A DNA stretch of 53,474 nt, taken from positions 1-53,474 of IMG/VR virus record IMGVR_UViG_3300045284_000563, one strand, 5' to 3'. The translations under genes and the position numbers were made by a program. Positions 14,437 through 22,659 of the stretch are shown here, one piece after another. This DNA comes from a virus. Within the stretch, counting starts at the first letter, position 1. Each line of letters starts with the position of its first letter. Under the pieces are notes generated by a model. That model saw nothing but the letters and a program-made list of their open reading frames with translations, searched no databases and was not told the origin of the DNA.

Positions 14437-14483
14437 GTGCCTACCGTCACCCGTCGGACGACCACTCGCTTCCGTTTCTTCAC
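14433..14483 (-). CDS. Possible 16-residue micro-ORF between two genes
   Basis: A GTG overlapping the stop of the GIY-YIG/RHH gene opens a 16-codon frame (V-KKRKRVVVRRVTVGT) whose TGA overlaps the GTG of the next gene, so all three frames are linked by GTGA. The peptide is almost wholly basic and hydrophobic. It may only keep ribosomes moving between two genes. It could also be chance. Confidence 0.25.
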   Translation of the reverse strand: MKKRKRVVVRRVTVGT

Positions 14484-14938
14484 GCTGCGCGACGACCCGA
14501 GGTGGTAGCGCGTTTTCTGTTGAGCTTCTCTTCGAGAATCGCGCGAATGACGGCGCTCGTTTTTACTTCGGCGCCAGCGACTCGGCTCATTCGTCGCCGC
14601 TCTAGTTCGATAGCGTTTCGAAGTTTGCCCGGGAGGGCATGCACAGCCACGGGCAGAACGGCGTCATAATTATTAGGAGGAGGCAACCGGTTCAGGCGAA
14701 CGAACGAAAAAATATCTTCGTGGGGATCGAACCACTCTCCGGAAATGTGGTGCGCACGAAACCTGATATGGATATCAGTCTCCAGTCCCCGTATGTGTCC
14801 GATCAGGTACAACGGATCGGGGGAACTGATCTGAAGCGCCATTAATCGAGCGCGAAGGTTACCTGTGGTGGTTCCGATTTTGATCGGCCCGCTCGCTCCG
14901 CGTTGAACAAAGTAGACGATCTGCTTTTTTCTCATCAT
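14480..14938 (-). CDS. GIY-YIG-like (MUG113/T5orf172 type) nuclease fused to RHH domain
   Basis: 152 residues; ATG-ATG start with an ATGA overlap to the upstream RHH gene. Residues 7-85: IVYFVQRGASGPIKIGTTTG (YF/KIG in the GIY/YIG positions), Arg in LRARL, Glu in GLETDIHIRFRAHHI followed by GEWFDP, as in MUG113/T5orf172 proteins. Residues ~98-145 carry a C-terminal VAVHALPGKLRNAIELERRR ... KTSAVIRAILEEKL unit that fits RHH. It is a paralogue of 4675-5100 and, like it, lies beside a separate RHH gene. Probable DNA-cleaving or nicking protein with built-in DNA recognition. Confidence 0.7.
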   Translation of the reverse strand: MMRKKQIVYFVQRGASGPIKIGTTTGNLRARLMALQISSPDPLYLIGHIRGLETDIHIRFRAHHISGEWFDPHEDIFSFVRLNRLPPPNNYDAVLPVAVHALPGKLRNAIELERRRMSRVAGAEVKTSAVIRAILEEKLNRKRATTSGRRAA

Positions 14939-15135
14939 GCCGCCCGATGATGACGACGCCGGACCGGTTTGTCCTCGAGTGTCGCCTCCTCGATCATTGC
15001 GCGCACGATAGCGCTAACACTGGGCTCGATACCCGTGAGTCGCTTTATCTCACGGCGACGTCTTTGGATTTTGACGTAGAGCGACCTATTGACGCGGGTG
15101 GCGATCATGATGTCGCTGTCGTTTTCCGTAGCCAT
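14935..15135 (-). CDS. RHH-type repressor at divergent promoter A
   Basis: 66 residues: strand IMIATRVNRSLYVKI, helix QRRRREIKRLTG, helix SVSAIVRAMIEEA, a compact ribbon-helix-helix. It is first in its operon and reads away from the divergent promoter shared with the replication genes. The protein at 23081-23254 is a close paralogue (shared LTGxEPSVSAIVRxMxxEA) placed the same way. Probably an autoregulator of both directions. Confidence 0.8.
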   Translation of the reverse strand: MATENDSDIMIATRVNRSLYVKIQRRRREIKRLTGIEPSVSAIVRAMIEEATLEDKPVRRRHHRAA

Positions 15136-15143
15136 TTTTCGAG

Positions 15144-15208
15144 AAGATAACAGATGTTAACAAGTGGCACAAGTTTTCTTGACGAAGACCCGCACCGTCG
15201 CCTAGCAT
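15144..15208. promoter_or_regulatory. Divergent promoter pair A with CAAG/CTTG half-sites
   Basis: Minus strand: -35 TTGTGC (15172-15167), 17-base spacer, -10 TATCTT (15149-15144), serving the RHH operon. Plus strand: -35 TTGACG (15179-15184), 18-base spacer, -10 TAGCAT (15203-15208), serving the PrimPol operon. Between and over the -35 boxes lie CAAG 15161, CAAG 15170 and CTTG 15178, possible half-sites for the RHH repressor. The same arrangement occurs at 23261-23312. Confidence 0.6.
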
Positions 15209-15244
15209 CGGTTCCCCCTCGGCGTCTGGCAACAACGTGAGCCA

Positions 15245-15427
15245 ATGAACAACGTGCGGCTACAAAAATCGCTTCAACTGCTGCGCGACCTGAACCGGGC
15301 GCGCTCAGCGAAAGCCGCGCCGCTTATTTTGAAGTACGAGACGATCCTGCGTCAGCATGACTACGACGCGCGTGACAAAATCGATCCGAGGCAGCTCTCG
15401 ATCTTCGACCCGATCTTCAAAACATGA
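15245..15427 (+). CDS. Small protein upstream of PrimPol-helicase
   Basis: 60 residues, helical and basic in the first half (LQKSLQLLRDLNRARSAKAA), with DPRQLSIFDPIF at the end. A QLSIFDP-like tail could be a sliding-clamp-binding (QLSLF) peptide; this is inference from the motif. Its TGA overlaps the ATG of the PrimPol-helicase gene by 4 bases, so the two are co-translated. Confidence 0.6.
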   Translation: MNNVRLQKSLQLLRDLNRARSAKAAPLILKYETILRQHDYDARDKIDPRQLSIFDPIFKT

Positions 15428-18180
15428 TGAACGACGCGGCGCCGGTTCACATCTCGCTCCCTGACTCGCTGCTCACAGTCGAGTCCGTCGAGGCCGCAGT
15501 CGAAGTTTACTGGACCTCCGGGCTTAGACCGATCCTCATCCATGCTCCCACCGAAAACGGCGGATGCACCTGCGGCAAGGTTCACGACGTCACAGCGAGC
15601 GGGTCTTCGTCCACCGGCAAACATCCGATCCAGTCGAATTGGCAAAAGCAGCGGGATATTTCCTTCGATGAATTCAGAAACCAACTCGCTCGCCTGAAGT
15701 TCACTCCGAACATCGGTGTCGTGCTCGGCAAGCAACCAAACAGCAACGAGTACCTCATCGCCGTCGACATCGACGACGCAGAACGATTCGCAAGACTCGA
15801 GGAAGAGCTGGGGGCTCTTCCGGAAACACCGCGTTGCGACTCAGGACGAGGTCATCGACTCTTTTACAGTGCTCCGCCGGAGATCGATACGGACCGCCTC
15901 GGAAACGTCACCGGACTCGGTGGAGAGCCTGGCGTCGACATCAAGGTCGAAGGCGGCCAGGTCGTTGTCGCTCCCAGTCTCCACGCAAACGGTAAACGCT
16001 ACACGTGGACCGTCGTCGGCACCGTCACGCCACTGCCGCCGCAGTGGGCGATGCAGCTACTAAAAAAGCTCGAGGCACCCAAGTCCGTCGAGAAGTACAC
16101 GCCTGCTCAGATCAACAAACCTGGACACATACGAAACCGATTCGAGCGTTACCTCGAAGTAGCTGTCACGAACGAAGCAAGGTCGCTCGCCGCCTGCGGC
16201 CAGGGAATGCGAAACAACACGCTCTTCAAAAGCGCGTGTAACCTTTTCAGGTACTGCGGCGGGATGCATCTCTCCCACAAGTGGCAGTGGGTTCACGACG
16301 AGCTACTCCGCGCAGCCAGATCCGCCGGCCTCCCTGAAAACGAATCCCGCAAAACACTCTCGAGCGCAGAAAGAACAGTACGAGAGAGCGGTGAGGTTCG
16401 AACGCCGATGGTGCTCGCCGACCCGGCCCCGTCGGCGCCCCCCGGCTCCCCCCCGCCGGAGGCTACGCATGATGCGGCGGTCGAGACAGCATCGGCCCCA
16501 CCGAGCGACCCATGGCAACTAGCACCGAGTTCGCAAGGGCGACCGATCATCAAAGTTACCACCGAGCTCCACCTCAACGTCGACGAAGCGATTCGCGCCC
16601 TACAAGCCGACGAGAATCTCTACCAACGCGAGAAGAAGCTCGTGTACGTGACGCGCGTCTCACGCGAGCAAAGTAACGCCTCCGCCATCGTCATGGGAGA
16701 CGACGGAAAAGTTCATCGGCAGCTCGTCGAAGGAAGCCCGCAAATCTGCGAACTCGAAATGCCCACAACGCGCGAGCGCTTGACCGCTGCCGCCATTTTT
16801 CAAAAATGGGTCGAGAAGCGTCAGGAGTACGTGCGAATCCTGCCTACGGACGAAATAGTGAGCGCCGTGCACAAAAGAAAACAGTGGAATGGAATCCGGT
16901 CGATCGTCGGCGTCGTAGAGACTCCGACGATGCGACCCGACGGTATGATCGTGCAGACACATGGGTACGACCCGCTCACCCACTACTTGTACATGCCGAG
17001 TGAGAAGTTCCCTGAGGTCGTCGACAGCAACGCGACCCAGGAGAACGCGCGATGGGCGTTCGAATTTCTGAGTGAAGTGTTCGCGGACTTTCCCTATGTG
17101 AGTCCGGCGCACCGATCCGTTCCGGTTGCCGCTATTCTCACTCTGTTGGCGCGCCCGGCGATCTTGGGATCGATCCCTGCGTTCTTGTTTGACGCATCCA
17201 CTCGCGGTTCCGGAAAGACGCTCCAGACCGACGCTATCGCGACCGTGACGACTGGGCGCGGGGCGCCACGCATGAACTACACGATCGACGAGGTCGAGCT
17301 CGAGAAGATCCTCGCTGGGTACGCGCTTAAGGGTTCGACGTTCATCTGCCTCGACAACGTTCCAGCGATGCGCCCATTCGGTGGTGGTCCCATCGATCGA
17401 GTAATCACCGCTCGAGACGAAGTAGATCTGCGGGTACTCGGCGCAACGAAGGTGCTCACACTCCCTTGGCGAGCGCTTCTCATGGCGACCGGCAACAACA
17501 TGAGCCTCTACGGAGACACTGGTCGCCGAGTTCTCATGGCTAGACTCGAACCTACCGAGGAAAACCCGGAGCACAGAACGAAGTTCAAACACGACGATCT
17601 TCTTGAGTGGGTACGAACCCAGCGCCCCCGTCTCGTGTCGGCTGCGTTGCTTCTTCTTCGCGCGTACGTCCGAGCTGGGTTTCCAAACATGGGTTGCGCC
17701 CGCTGGGGCAGCTTCGAAGAGTGGAGTCGACTCGTTCCGCAAGCGATCGTGTTCGCCGGTGGCGCTGATCCGATGGGTGCTCGTCCCGAGTCGGAGGAAG
17801 AAGTCGACAACGAACTTAGAAGCATTCGGTGCATACTCACGAGGCTTCAACAGATTCTTGGTGAAGAGGACTTTCGAATCAGCTCTGTGATCGAGTTGCT
17901 GTACAAGTGCGAGCGCAAACGCGACGCACAAGGGAACATGCAAGAGGACGGGTTAGAAGACCTGCGAGACGCCATCGAATCGCTCGTGGGGCGTCGTGGG
18001 CTCAAGCAGGACGGTCGGAACACGGCTCCCGACCCGGTCGAGTTTGGAAGGCGCCTGGCGTCCTTCAAAGGGCGCGTCATCGGTGGCCTGAGATTGACCT
18101 CGAAAACTGGAGGGGGAGGGATCATGAGATGGCGCATTGCGTCGACAGCAAATCCGGATATAGTAAATTCAACTACTTAG
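15424..18180 (+). CDS. PrimPol-helicase replication protein
   Basis: 918 residues. N-terminal PrimPol domain: Cys/GKHP segment (GGCTCGKVHD..GKHP), acidic motif VDIDD with Asp115-Asp117-Asp118, SGRGHRLFY and GVDIKVEGGQVVVAPSLH with DGxxxV-type catalytic strand. Residues ~235-330 are a helical PriCT-like region, followed by a Pro/Ala-rich linker. The C-terminal helicase part has an RPDGMIVQTHGYDPLT segment, Walker A GSGKT at 595-599, Walker B-like STFICLDN, then TGNNMSLYGDTGRRVLMARLE (sensor and arginine region), the layout of plasmid/prophage PrimPol-helicases. It would start replication by priming and unwinding. It is the first large gene from divergent promoter A. Confidence 0.9.
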   Translation: MMNDAAPVHISLPDSLLTVESVEAAVEVYWTSGLRPILIHAPTENGGCTCGKVHDVTASGSSSTGKHPIQSNWQKQRDISFDEFRNQLARLKFTPNIGVVLGKQPNSNEYLIAVDIDDAERFARLEEELGALPETPRCDSGRGHRLFYSAPPEIDTDRLGNVTGLGGEPGVDIKVEGGQVVVAPSLHANGKRYTWTVVGTVTPLPPQWAMQLLKKLEAPKSVEKYTPAQINKPGHIRNRFERYLEVAVTNEARSLAACGQGMRNNTLFKSACNLFRYCGGMHLSHKWQWVHDELLRAARSAGLPENESRKTLSSAERTVRESGEVRTPMVLADPAPSAPPGSPPPEATHDAAVETASAPPSDPWQLAPSSQGRPIIKVTTELHLNVDEAIRALQADENLYQREKKLVYVTRVSREQSNASAIVMGDDGKVHRQLVEGSPQICELEMPTTRERLTAAAIFQKWVEKRQEYVRILPTDEIVSAVHKRKQWNGIRSIVGVVETPTMRPDGMIVQTHGYDPLTHYLYMPSEKFPEVVDSNATQENARWAFEFLSEVFADFPYVSPAHRSVPVAAILTLLARPAILGSIPAFLFDASTRGSGKTLQTDAIATVTTGRGAPRMNYTIDEVELEKILAGYALKGSTFICLDNVPAMRPFGGGPIDRVITARDEVDLRVLGATKVLTLPWRALLMATGNNMSLYGDTGRRVLMARLEPTEENPEHRTKFKHDDLLEWVRTQRPRLVSAALLLLRAYVRAGFPNMGCARWGSFEEWSRLVPQAIVFAGGADPMGARPESEEEVDNELRSIRCILTRLQQILGEEDFRISSVIELLYKCERKRDAQGNMQEDGLEDLRDAIESLVGRRGLKQDGRNTAPDPVEFGRRLASFKGRVIGGLRLTSKTGGGGIMRWRIASTANPDIVNSTT

Positions 18181-18392
18181 ACGCAGTTACAGTATTACTT
18201 TAGTTGGGGTAGATGGGGGTAGTGGGGGTTGCCTATAGCAGTCATTTCACTTTTTGAAACAGATCTCTATTTTCTTCGTCTCATCAAGAACGCCACAGAT
18301 CTCGAGCGTAGTGTCTTGGTGCGTTTTCCAAAACGCCTCCTAGGCAAAACCCAACCCCTCCCCCTCTACCCCCACTTCAAAAATAGTAAAAA
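18181..18392. other. G-rich intergenic region, candidate replication origin
   Basis: No gene. The plus strand has GGGG(18206), GGGGG(18215), GGGGG(18224). The minus strand at 18350-18373 has four G-runs, GGGGG-TAGA-GGGGG-A-GGGG-TT-GGG, fitting a G-quadruplex. The two G-rich blocks are an imperfect inverted repeat about 110 bases apart. Between them are the perfect palindrome GCGTTTTCCAAAACGC (18321-18336), a direct repeat ACAGATCTC (18259 and 18295), and AT-rich stretches unlike the surrounding GC content. Its place right after the PrimPol-helicase gene fits an origin. Confidence 0.45.
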
Positions 18393-19001
18393 ATGACTCA
18401 CTCTCACGACCGAACTCTGCTAGCGAGCCTGAGCTTTGGCGACCCAGACAAGCGAGAACCGCTTCACGATCTCGCCTGTGAGTACCTCGCCGAACCTATA
18501 CAGAGCCAGCGTCTGGTTCGGTTTGCCACCACATTCAAGGGTGATGTTTCCACAGTTTCCAAATCCGAGGTGGTGATCTCAAAGGGTGAAGGACGATACC
18601 GATCAACGATTGGGTTTTTGGATCTGATGATCGAATGGGAAGAGAATGCAACCGTGCCAAAAGACGAACACGGATGGGCGACACGTTCTCTTGCCAGGGG
18701 AATCGTGGTCGTTGAAGTAAAAATCAACCCGATCGGTATCGGGGATCTGCTTCGACAGATTGGTCTGTACCGAGAATATGTGGGGGGAAACCCAACCCCC
18801 TCCGAGAGACTGAGATTTTTGGAGACAGGAGAACAGGTCGGGCAGTTGTCTTGGGTGTTAGCTACTGCTTACGCGCTCGATGCTGGCCAAATGGATACGC
18901 TACGGCAGTCCTGTGTCCACTGCGTTCGTCTTGGTGACGGTTTCACAAAGTGGTTCGAGGAACGTCAAAAACGTCCGGCACCGAAGCTAGAAGAGTTTTG
19001 A
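18393..19001 (+). CDS. PD-(D/E)XK nuclease-like protein
   Basis: 202 residues. The core TIGFLDLMIEW (Asp77), GIVVVEVKINP (Glu108-x-Lys110) and DLLRQIGLYREYV (Gln122-xxx-Tyr126) give the D...ExK...QxxxY series of restriction-endonuclease-fold nucleases. Codon use is less GC-biased than that of neighbours, suggesting separate acquisition. Its last 59 bases are antisense to the VRR-NUC gene. Likely DNA cleavage, possibly in replication or repair; target unknown. Confidence 0.65.
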   Translation: MTHSHDRTLLASLSFGDPDKREPLHDLACEYLAEPIQSQRLVRFATTFKGDVSTVSKSEVVISKGEGRYRSTIGFLDLMIEWEENATVPKDEHGWATRSLARGIVVVEVKINPIGIGDLLRQIGLYREYVGGNPTPSERLRFLETGEQVGQLSWVLATAYALDAGQMDTLRQSCVHCVRLGDGFTKWFEERQKRPAPKLEEF

Positions 19002-19332
19002 GTTCCTCGCACCACCTCGAGACGGTTTGCTCAACCGTCTCGCCCTTCTCCGACCGAAGTACAGCGTGGGGCACGTCCCATTCTTTGCACCACGCCGCCC
19101 ACGCCCTCTGTTCGGGCGACAGCGGCTTCTTCAGTGACTTGAGCTCCACCTCGATGTGACGACCGCCGCGCGTGATGCCGTATAGGTCGCACTGTCCCGG
19201 GATCGCGAACCGCACCACAACGTCTCCGTGCATTCGGGCGGCGCCGACGTTCCTCCGAAAAAGACGCAACGCTGGCAAGCGGGCCGGCGCGGCGAGAAGG
19301 AGCTCGGTTTGAAGTTGGGACTCGAGGCTCAC
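18943..19332 (-). CDS. VRR-NUC nuclease
   Basis: 129 residues from GTG 19332 (GTGA overlap). RRNVGAAR, IPGQCDLYGIT (Asp49) and GRHIEVELK (Glu63-x-Lys65), then LSPEQRAWAAWCKEW (Gln75) are the motifs of the VRR-NUC branch of PD-(D/E)XK nucleases. Phage VRR-NUC proteins often act on branched DNA or Holliday junctions. Last gene of the leftward helicase operon; converges and overlaps by 59 bases with the nuclease-like gene 18393-19001. Confidence 0.85.
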   Translation of the reverse strand: MSLESQLQTELLLAAPARLPALRLFRRNVGAARMHGDVVVRFAIPGQCDLYGITRGGRHIEVELKSLKKPLSPEQRAWAAWCKEWDVPHAVLRSEKGETVEQTVSRWCEELKTLLASVPDVFDVPRTTL

Positions 19333-19538
19333 TTCGTTCCCACCCACCCGCACTTCCGACACTGCCCCCTCTTCTTGGGTCCAAGCACGAACTCGATCGC
19401 ACGACCGTAGTCGTCGTCGATGAGCCGGCACCCGCACCCGGGACACGTGTTGCGTATCCTGGTATCGAGCGGGAGCGCCATGAAGTGACGGCGATCCTGG
19501 AGAGCTTCGATCTCAGAAATCGATGTCGTCTTCGTCAT
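19329..19538 (-). CDS. Small zinc-ribbon protein
   Basis: 69 residues. CPGCGCRL and CRKCGWVG (two CxxC pairs, about 27 residues apart) form a zinc ribbon around an aromatic/acidic middle. ATG 19538 lies within the 3' end of the helicase gene; ATG 19481 (AGGATCG upstream), just after that gene, is an alternative that leaves out 19 residues. Probably nucleic-acid or protein binding. Confidence 0.6.
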   Translation of the reverse strand: MTKTTSISEIEALQDRRHFMALPLDTRIRNTCPGCGCRLIDDDYGRAIEFVLGPKKRGQCRKCGWVGTK

Positions 19539-21171
19539 TCAAATGATCCATGGGGGAATAACCGACATCGATTTCGGTTTTTGCTTTCTCTCTCGCAGCC
19601 TTGATCGCGTCGATCTTGGCTCGAAGTTTTAGATGCGCCTCGAAGTTCGCTTGCCACTCCGGGTCGCTCGCGAACGACGCCTTTACTTCTTCGCTCCACG
19701 CCCACGGCGGCCACGTTCCGTATCGGCCTTTGTATTTTGCGCTCGCGAATCCGGGCTTGTAGCCTTTCAGTCGAGCCTTCTGCACCATCATGTTGAAGTA
19801 CATGCGGCGCATCTCTTCGGGTGAAGAAGCGAGCTGTCGCAGTTGGTCTTCGCTCTCTCTCGGAAGATCTTCAGACGGATCCGGTGGCGGCGCCTCGAGC
19901 CCGCAGTACGAGCAGAGTCGCTTGTACACCGGCAGGTAGGCGAAGCATCCCTTGCAGATACGAGTAGGCGTCTTCTTTTCAATCGGGCGTCCGCGAGCGT
20001 GAAGCTCCCAGTAGAGATCTTCGTGAGGGAACCCGAGTCGCGGAATGTTGCCGGCGTGATCGAGAAGGAGTGGCGGAACGCTCGGGTGTTCGGTGCAACC
20101 TGGCCGGCAACCCGGGTGCCATGGACGAAAAATGCGGCCCCCCGACTGTCGCCAGAGAACGAGTGACTGTGTCGGTCTCGCGTGCACGACACATTTCGCG
20201 CTGGGGACATCGACACCCTCGAGCAAGATCCCCACGTTGGTAATCGCGTCGAGATCTCCGGTTCCGAGAGCCCGCACAACGCGACGACGCTCGGTCTCTG
20301 TGGTGTTCGCGTCTAAGTGCGCGATGCGAACCCCTGCCTTCCAAAACCTGTCGCAGATGTCTATCGAGTGCTGAATGCTCACCGCGAAAATGAAAGTTCT
20401 GCGACGGGGGCCCTCGACGAGTCCGTTGGCTCCTTTTTCTCTTGGGTACATATGAGCGAGTTTTTCCCAATGCTCGAGGAGTCCACCCACGAGCGACTGG
20501 TCGCGCATCATGTCGCCGAGTACCTCTTCGTCGTAGTCGCCGCCGACGAGTCGAACACCGGAGAGATCGATCTCGGTCGGACCGCTGTAGCAATACGGCG
20601 CCACGATGAATCCGTCTTTGATGAGCGTCTCGTAGGTGCAGACGACCTCCAGGCATTCGAAGAGATCTCCGAGCGGGCGACCGTCGTAGCGCGTTGGGGT
20701 AGCAGTGAACCCAAGAATGATCGACTGCTTGTAGTGTTCGAGAAGTGCGAGGTAGCTGTCACTCACGGCGCGGTGCGCCTCGTCGATGAGTACGATGCCC
20801 GCGGGGGGCTTGTAGCGGCGCGCGAGCGTTTGGATCGACGCGACCTGTACGGTGGCGCTCGGGTTCGTGCGCGCATCGTCGGAACGGATGACGCCGACGT
20901 TCGTAATCCCGACTCTGTGGAGCTCTTCGACGCATTGGTCGATGAGCTCCATACGGTGCGCGACGAAGAGTACCGGAACCGACGAGGTTCGGATGACGCT
21001 CGCGATCATTGTCATCTTTCCACCTCCGGTGGGAGCCACGAGCAGGATGCGGCGCTTGCCGTCGCGTACGCGTTCTCGGAGGGTTTGGATCGCTTTGGAT
21101 TGGTAGGGGCGGAGCTTCGGCGACGGGGCCGAGAAGAGGGGGACGCGATCGAAGAGGGGGAGGGTGGACAT
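19513..21171 (-). CDS. SF2 DEAH-type helicase with C-terminal zinc domain
   Basis: 552 residues. N-terminal LRPYQSKAIQTLRE (Q-like) is followed by Walker A GGGKMT at 49-54, where the usual Thr next to Lys is Met53, DEAH at 130-133, FTATPTR, and the C-terminal RecA half with motif VI LWRQSGGRIFRPW. A Cys domain (CKGCFAYLPVYKRLCSYCG) and a charged helical tail follow. Resembles helicases of type I restriction and UvrB/RecG-like phage helicases. Likely role is DNA unwinding or annealing in replication and repair. Confidence 0.9.
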   Translation of the reverse strand: MSTLPLFDRVPLFSAPSPKLRPYQSKAIQTLRERVRDGKRRILLVAPTGGGKMTMIASVIRTSSVPVLFVAHRMELIDQCVEELHRVGITNVGVIRSDDARTNPSATVQVASIQTLARRYKPPAGIVLIDEAHRAVSDSYLALLEHYKQSIILGFTATPTRYDGRPLGDLFECLEVVCTYETLIKDGFIVAPYCYSGPTEIDLSGVRLVGGDYDEEVLGDMMRDQSLVGGLLEHWEKLAHMYPREKGANGLVEGPRRRTFIFAVSIQHSIDICDRFWKAGVRIAHLDANTTETERRRVVRALGTGDLDAITNVGILLEGVDVPSAKCVVHARPTQSLVLWRQSGGRIFRPWHPGCRPGCTEHPSVPPLLLDHAGNIPRLGFPHEDLYWELHARGRPIEKKTPTRICKGCFAYLPVYKRLCSYCGLEAPPPDPSEDLPRESEDQLRQLASSPEEMRRMYFNMMVQKARLKGYKPGFASAKYKGRYGTWPPWAWSEEVKASFASDPEWQANFEAHLKLRAKIDAIKAAREKAKTEIDVGYSPMDHLNDEDDIDF

Positions 21172-21172
21172 G

Positions 21173-22480
21173 TTAAACCAGGCAGGTCAGACGCTCAGAG
21201 GCGCGCGTGATTGCAGTGTACGCAAGACGTCTCGTATTCTCGTTCGAGTAATCCTGTCGCCAGTCCACGACGACGACCGCGTGTTTGAACTGGCTTCCCT
21301 GGCTCTTGTGAATCGTCATCGCGTAGCCGAAATCGAAAAGTCGACCCGCGTTTCCCATCGTGTGGACGTCGATCCCAGCCGCCTTCAACTCGTCGACCGA
21401 CGCGAACGGCTTAGCTCGGCGAAACTGATCGCGACAGATTTCGTGCTCCGTCTCTGGTAGACCCTCGTCTGGAAATTCGATCTTCGCGCGCATGAGCCAC
21501 CACTCCTCCTTGTACGGTGAGGTAGCTTCCTCGGTGAGAAGTCCGCGCATCCCGTTGTAGATCGGAGGGTAGTTCCGGAGCGCGATGAGCGGCTCGCCGG
21601 TTTGCGGTGGCTTGCCAGCGAAACCCAGATGCCCTCGAACGGTTCGGTTCACGTGCACCCGAGTGGCGTTGCGCCAGCACAAGACGGCGGCGCCGAGTTT
21701 GTTCTCCGTCAACATCTCGGCAAGCCTTGGATGCGTCATGTCGCGAGTATTGCCGAACCGAAGTTGGTCTCCGTCTGCAAGCTCTCTAGCTAACCGTCCC
21801 TCTTCGCGTAGTACGCGCGAGAGCTGAATGATTGGGCTGCCCTCGGCTTGTCGATGAATCTTCTCAAGGCGCAACATCGGGCGCGTGACGAGTGAGCCTT
21901 CGCTCATCACCGGCGGAAGCTGTCCGTGGTCGCCGACAGCGAGGATCCGAACACCGTGCTGTTGGATGTCCGCGACAATGCGGGCGTCCACCATGCTCGC
22001 CTCGTCCAGCACCACGAGATCGTAGTTCCGATCGAGCTCGATGCGTTTTTCCCAACCGAGGAGCTCCTCGGTCACGCTGTCGATGAACGGTCGATAGAGA
22101 AGTCGATGGATCGTTCCACAGAACGGACGCTCGGCTTCCTCGCTGCCTGACGAGTAAAAAAGATGTCCCCAGTGTCCGTCGAGCTTGCTGTCGTCGTCCG
22201 TGCAGATGCGACTGGTAGTAGAGACTCCGGAGCCGTTTAGCTTGCGACCGAGAACGCTCGAAGCGCGACCGGTGAAGCAGATGTACGCGACGCGCAGATG
22301 GCTCATCTCGTGAGCGAAGAGACCGAGCAGGGAACTCTTCCCAACTCCGGCGTAGCCTCCTACGGTCAGCAACGGACTGTTCGGTGTGCGTACCCAGTCG
22401 AGCATCGACTCGTAGACGCGGCGCTGATCGGGGGAGAGATCGGCGCGCGTGAGGCGGAGGTCGGCAGCGGCGCTGGTCAT
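21173..22480 (-). CDS. SF1B Dda/RecD-like helicase
   Basis: 435 residues from ATG 22480 (ATGA overlap). Walker A GYAGVGKSS at 42-50, Walker B LVVLDEASMVD, motif III GDHGQLPPV, and a C-terminal MTIHKSQGSQFKHAVVVVDW (motif V) and YTAITRASERLTCLV (motif VI). This is the layout of T4 Dda and RecD2. It would move 5'-3' and help replication-fork progress. One of three helicases in the module besides PrimPol. The longer frame upstream is antisense-derived and rejected. Confidence 0.9.
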   Translation of the reverse strand: MTSAAADLRLTRADLSPDQRRVYESMLDWVRTPNSPLLTVGGYAGVGKSSLLGLFAHEMSHLRVAYICFTGRASSVLGRKLNGSGVSTTSRICTDDDSKLDGHWGHLFYSSGSEEAERPFCGTIHRLLYRPFIDSVTEELLGWEKRIELDRNYDLVVLDEASMVDARIVADIQQHGVRILAVGDHGQLPPVMSEGSLVTRPMLRLEKIHRQAEGSPIIQLSRVLREEGRLARELADGDQLRFGNTRDMTHPRLAEMLTENKLGAAVLCWRNATRVHVNRTVRGHLGFAGKPPQTGEPLIALRNYPPIYNGMRGLLTEEATSPYKEEWWLMRAKIEFPDEGLPETEHEICRDQFRRAKPFASVDELKAAGIDVHTMGNAGRLFDFGYAMTIHKSQGSQFKHAVVVVDWRQDYSNENTRRLAYTAITRASERLTCLV

Positions 22481-22659
22481 CGTCTCGCAATCTCGTGCAA
22501 TTCTTTTTTCGAAGGTCCCTTCGCTTCGCGCGCCTCCGCAATCACGTGTCCGTGCCCGAGCTCGCGAAGCGCCTCGATGACGTCGTGCCCGGTGAGGTCG
22601 TCCATTTTGAGCGCCATCGTCGCAAGCGTGACTAGCATTTCGTGTTCGGTGATCTTCAT
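22477..22659 (-). CDS. Small helical protein, unknown
   Basis: 60 residues, helical (MLVTLATMALKMDDLTGHDV, KGPSKKELHEIARR). Overlaps both neighbours by 4 bases, between the deoxyribosyltransferase-like gene and the Dda-like helicase. A helicase partner is possible from position only. Confidence 0.6.
   Translation of the reverse strand: MKITEHEMLVTLATMALKMDDLTGHDVIEALRELGHGHVIAEAREAKGPSKKELHEIARR

Noticed and set aside
16660-17943. Long minus-strand ORF opposite the PrimPol-helicase gene
   Set aside because: Antisense of a clearly recognisable enzyme gene; no motif or start signal.
21411-22541. Overlapping Arg/Ser-rich minus and plus frames around the Dda/RecD-like helicase
   Set aside because: They are shadows of the helicase frame with no motifs or start signals.
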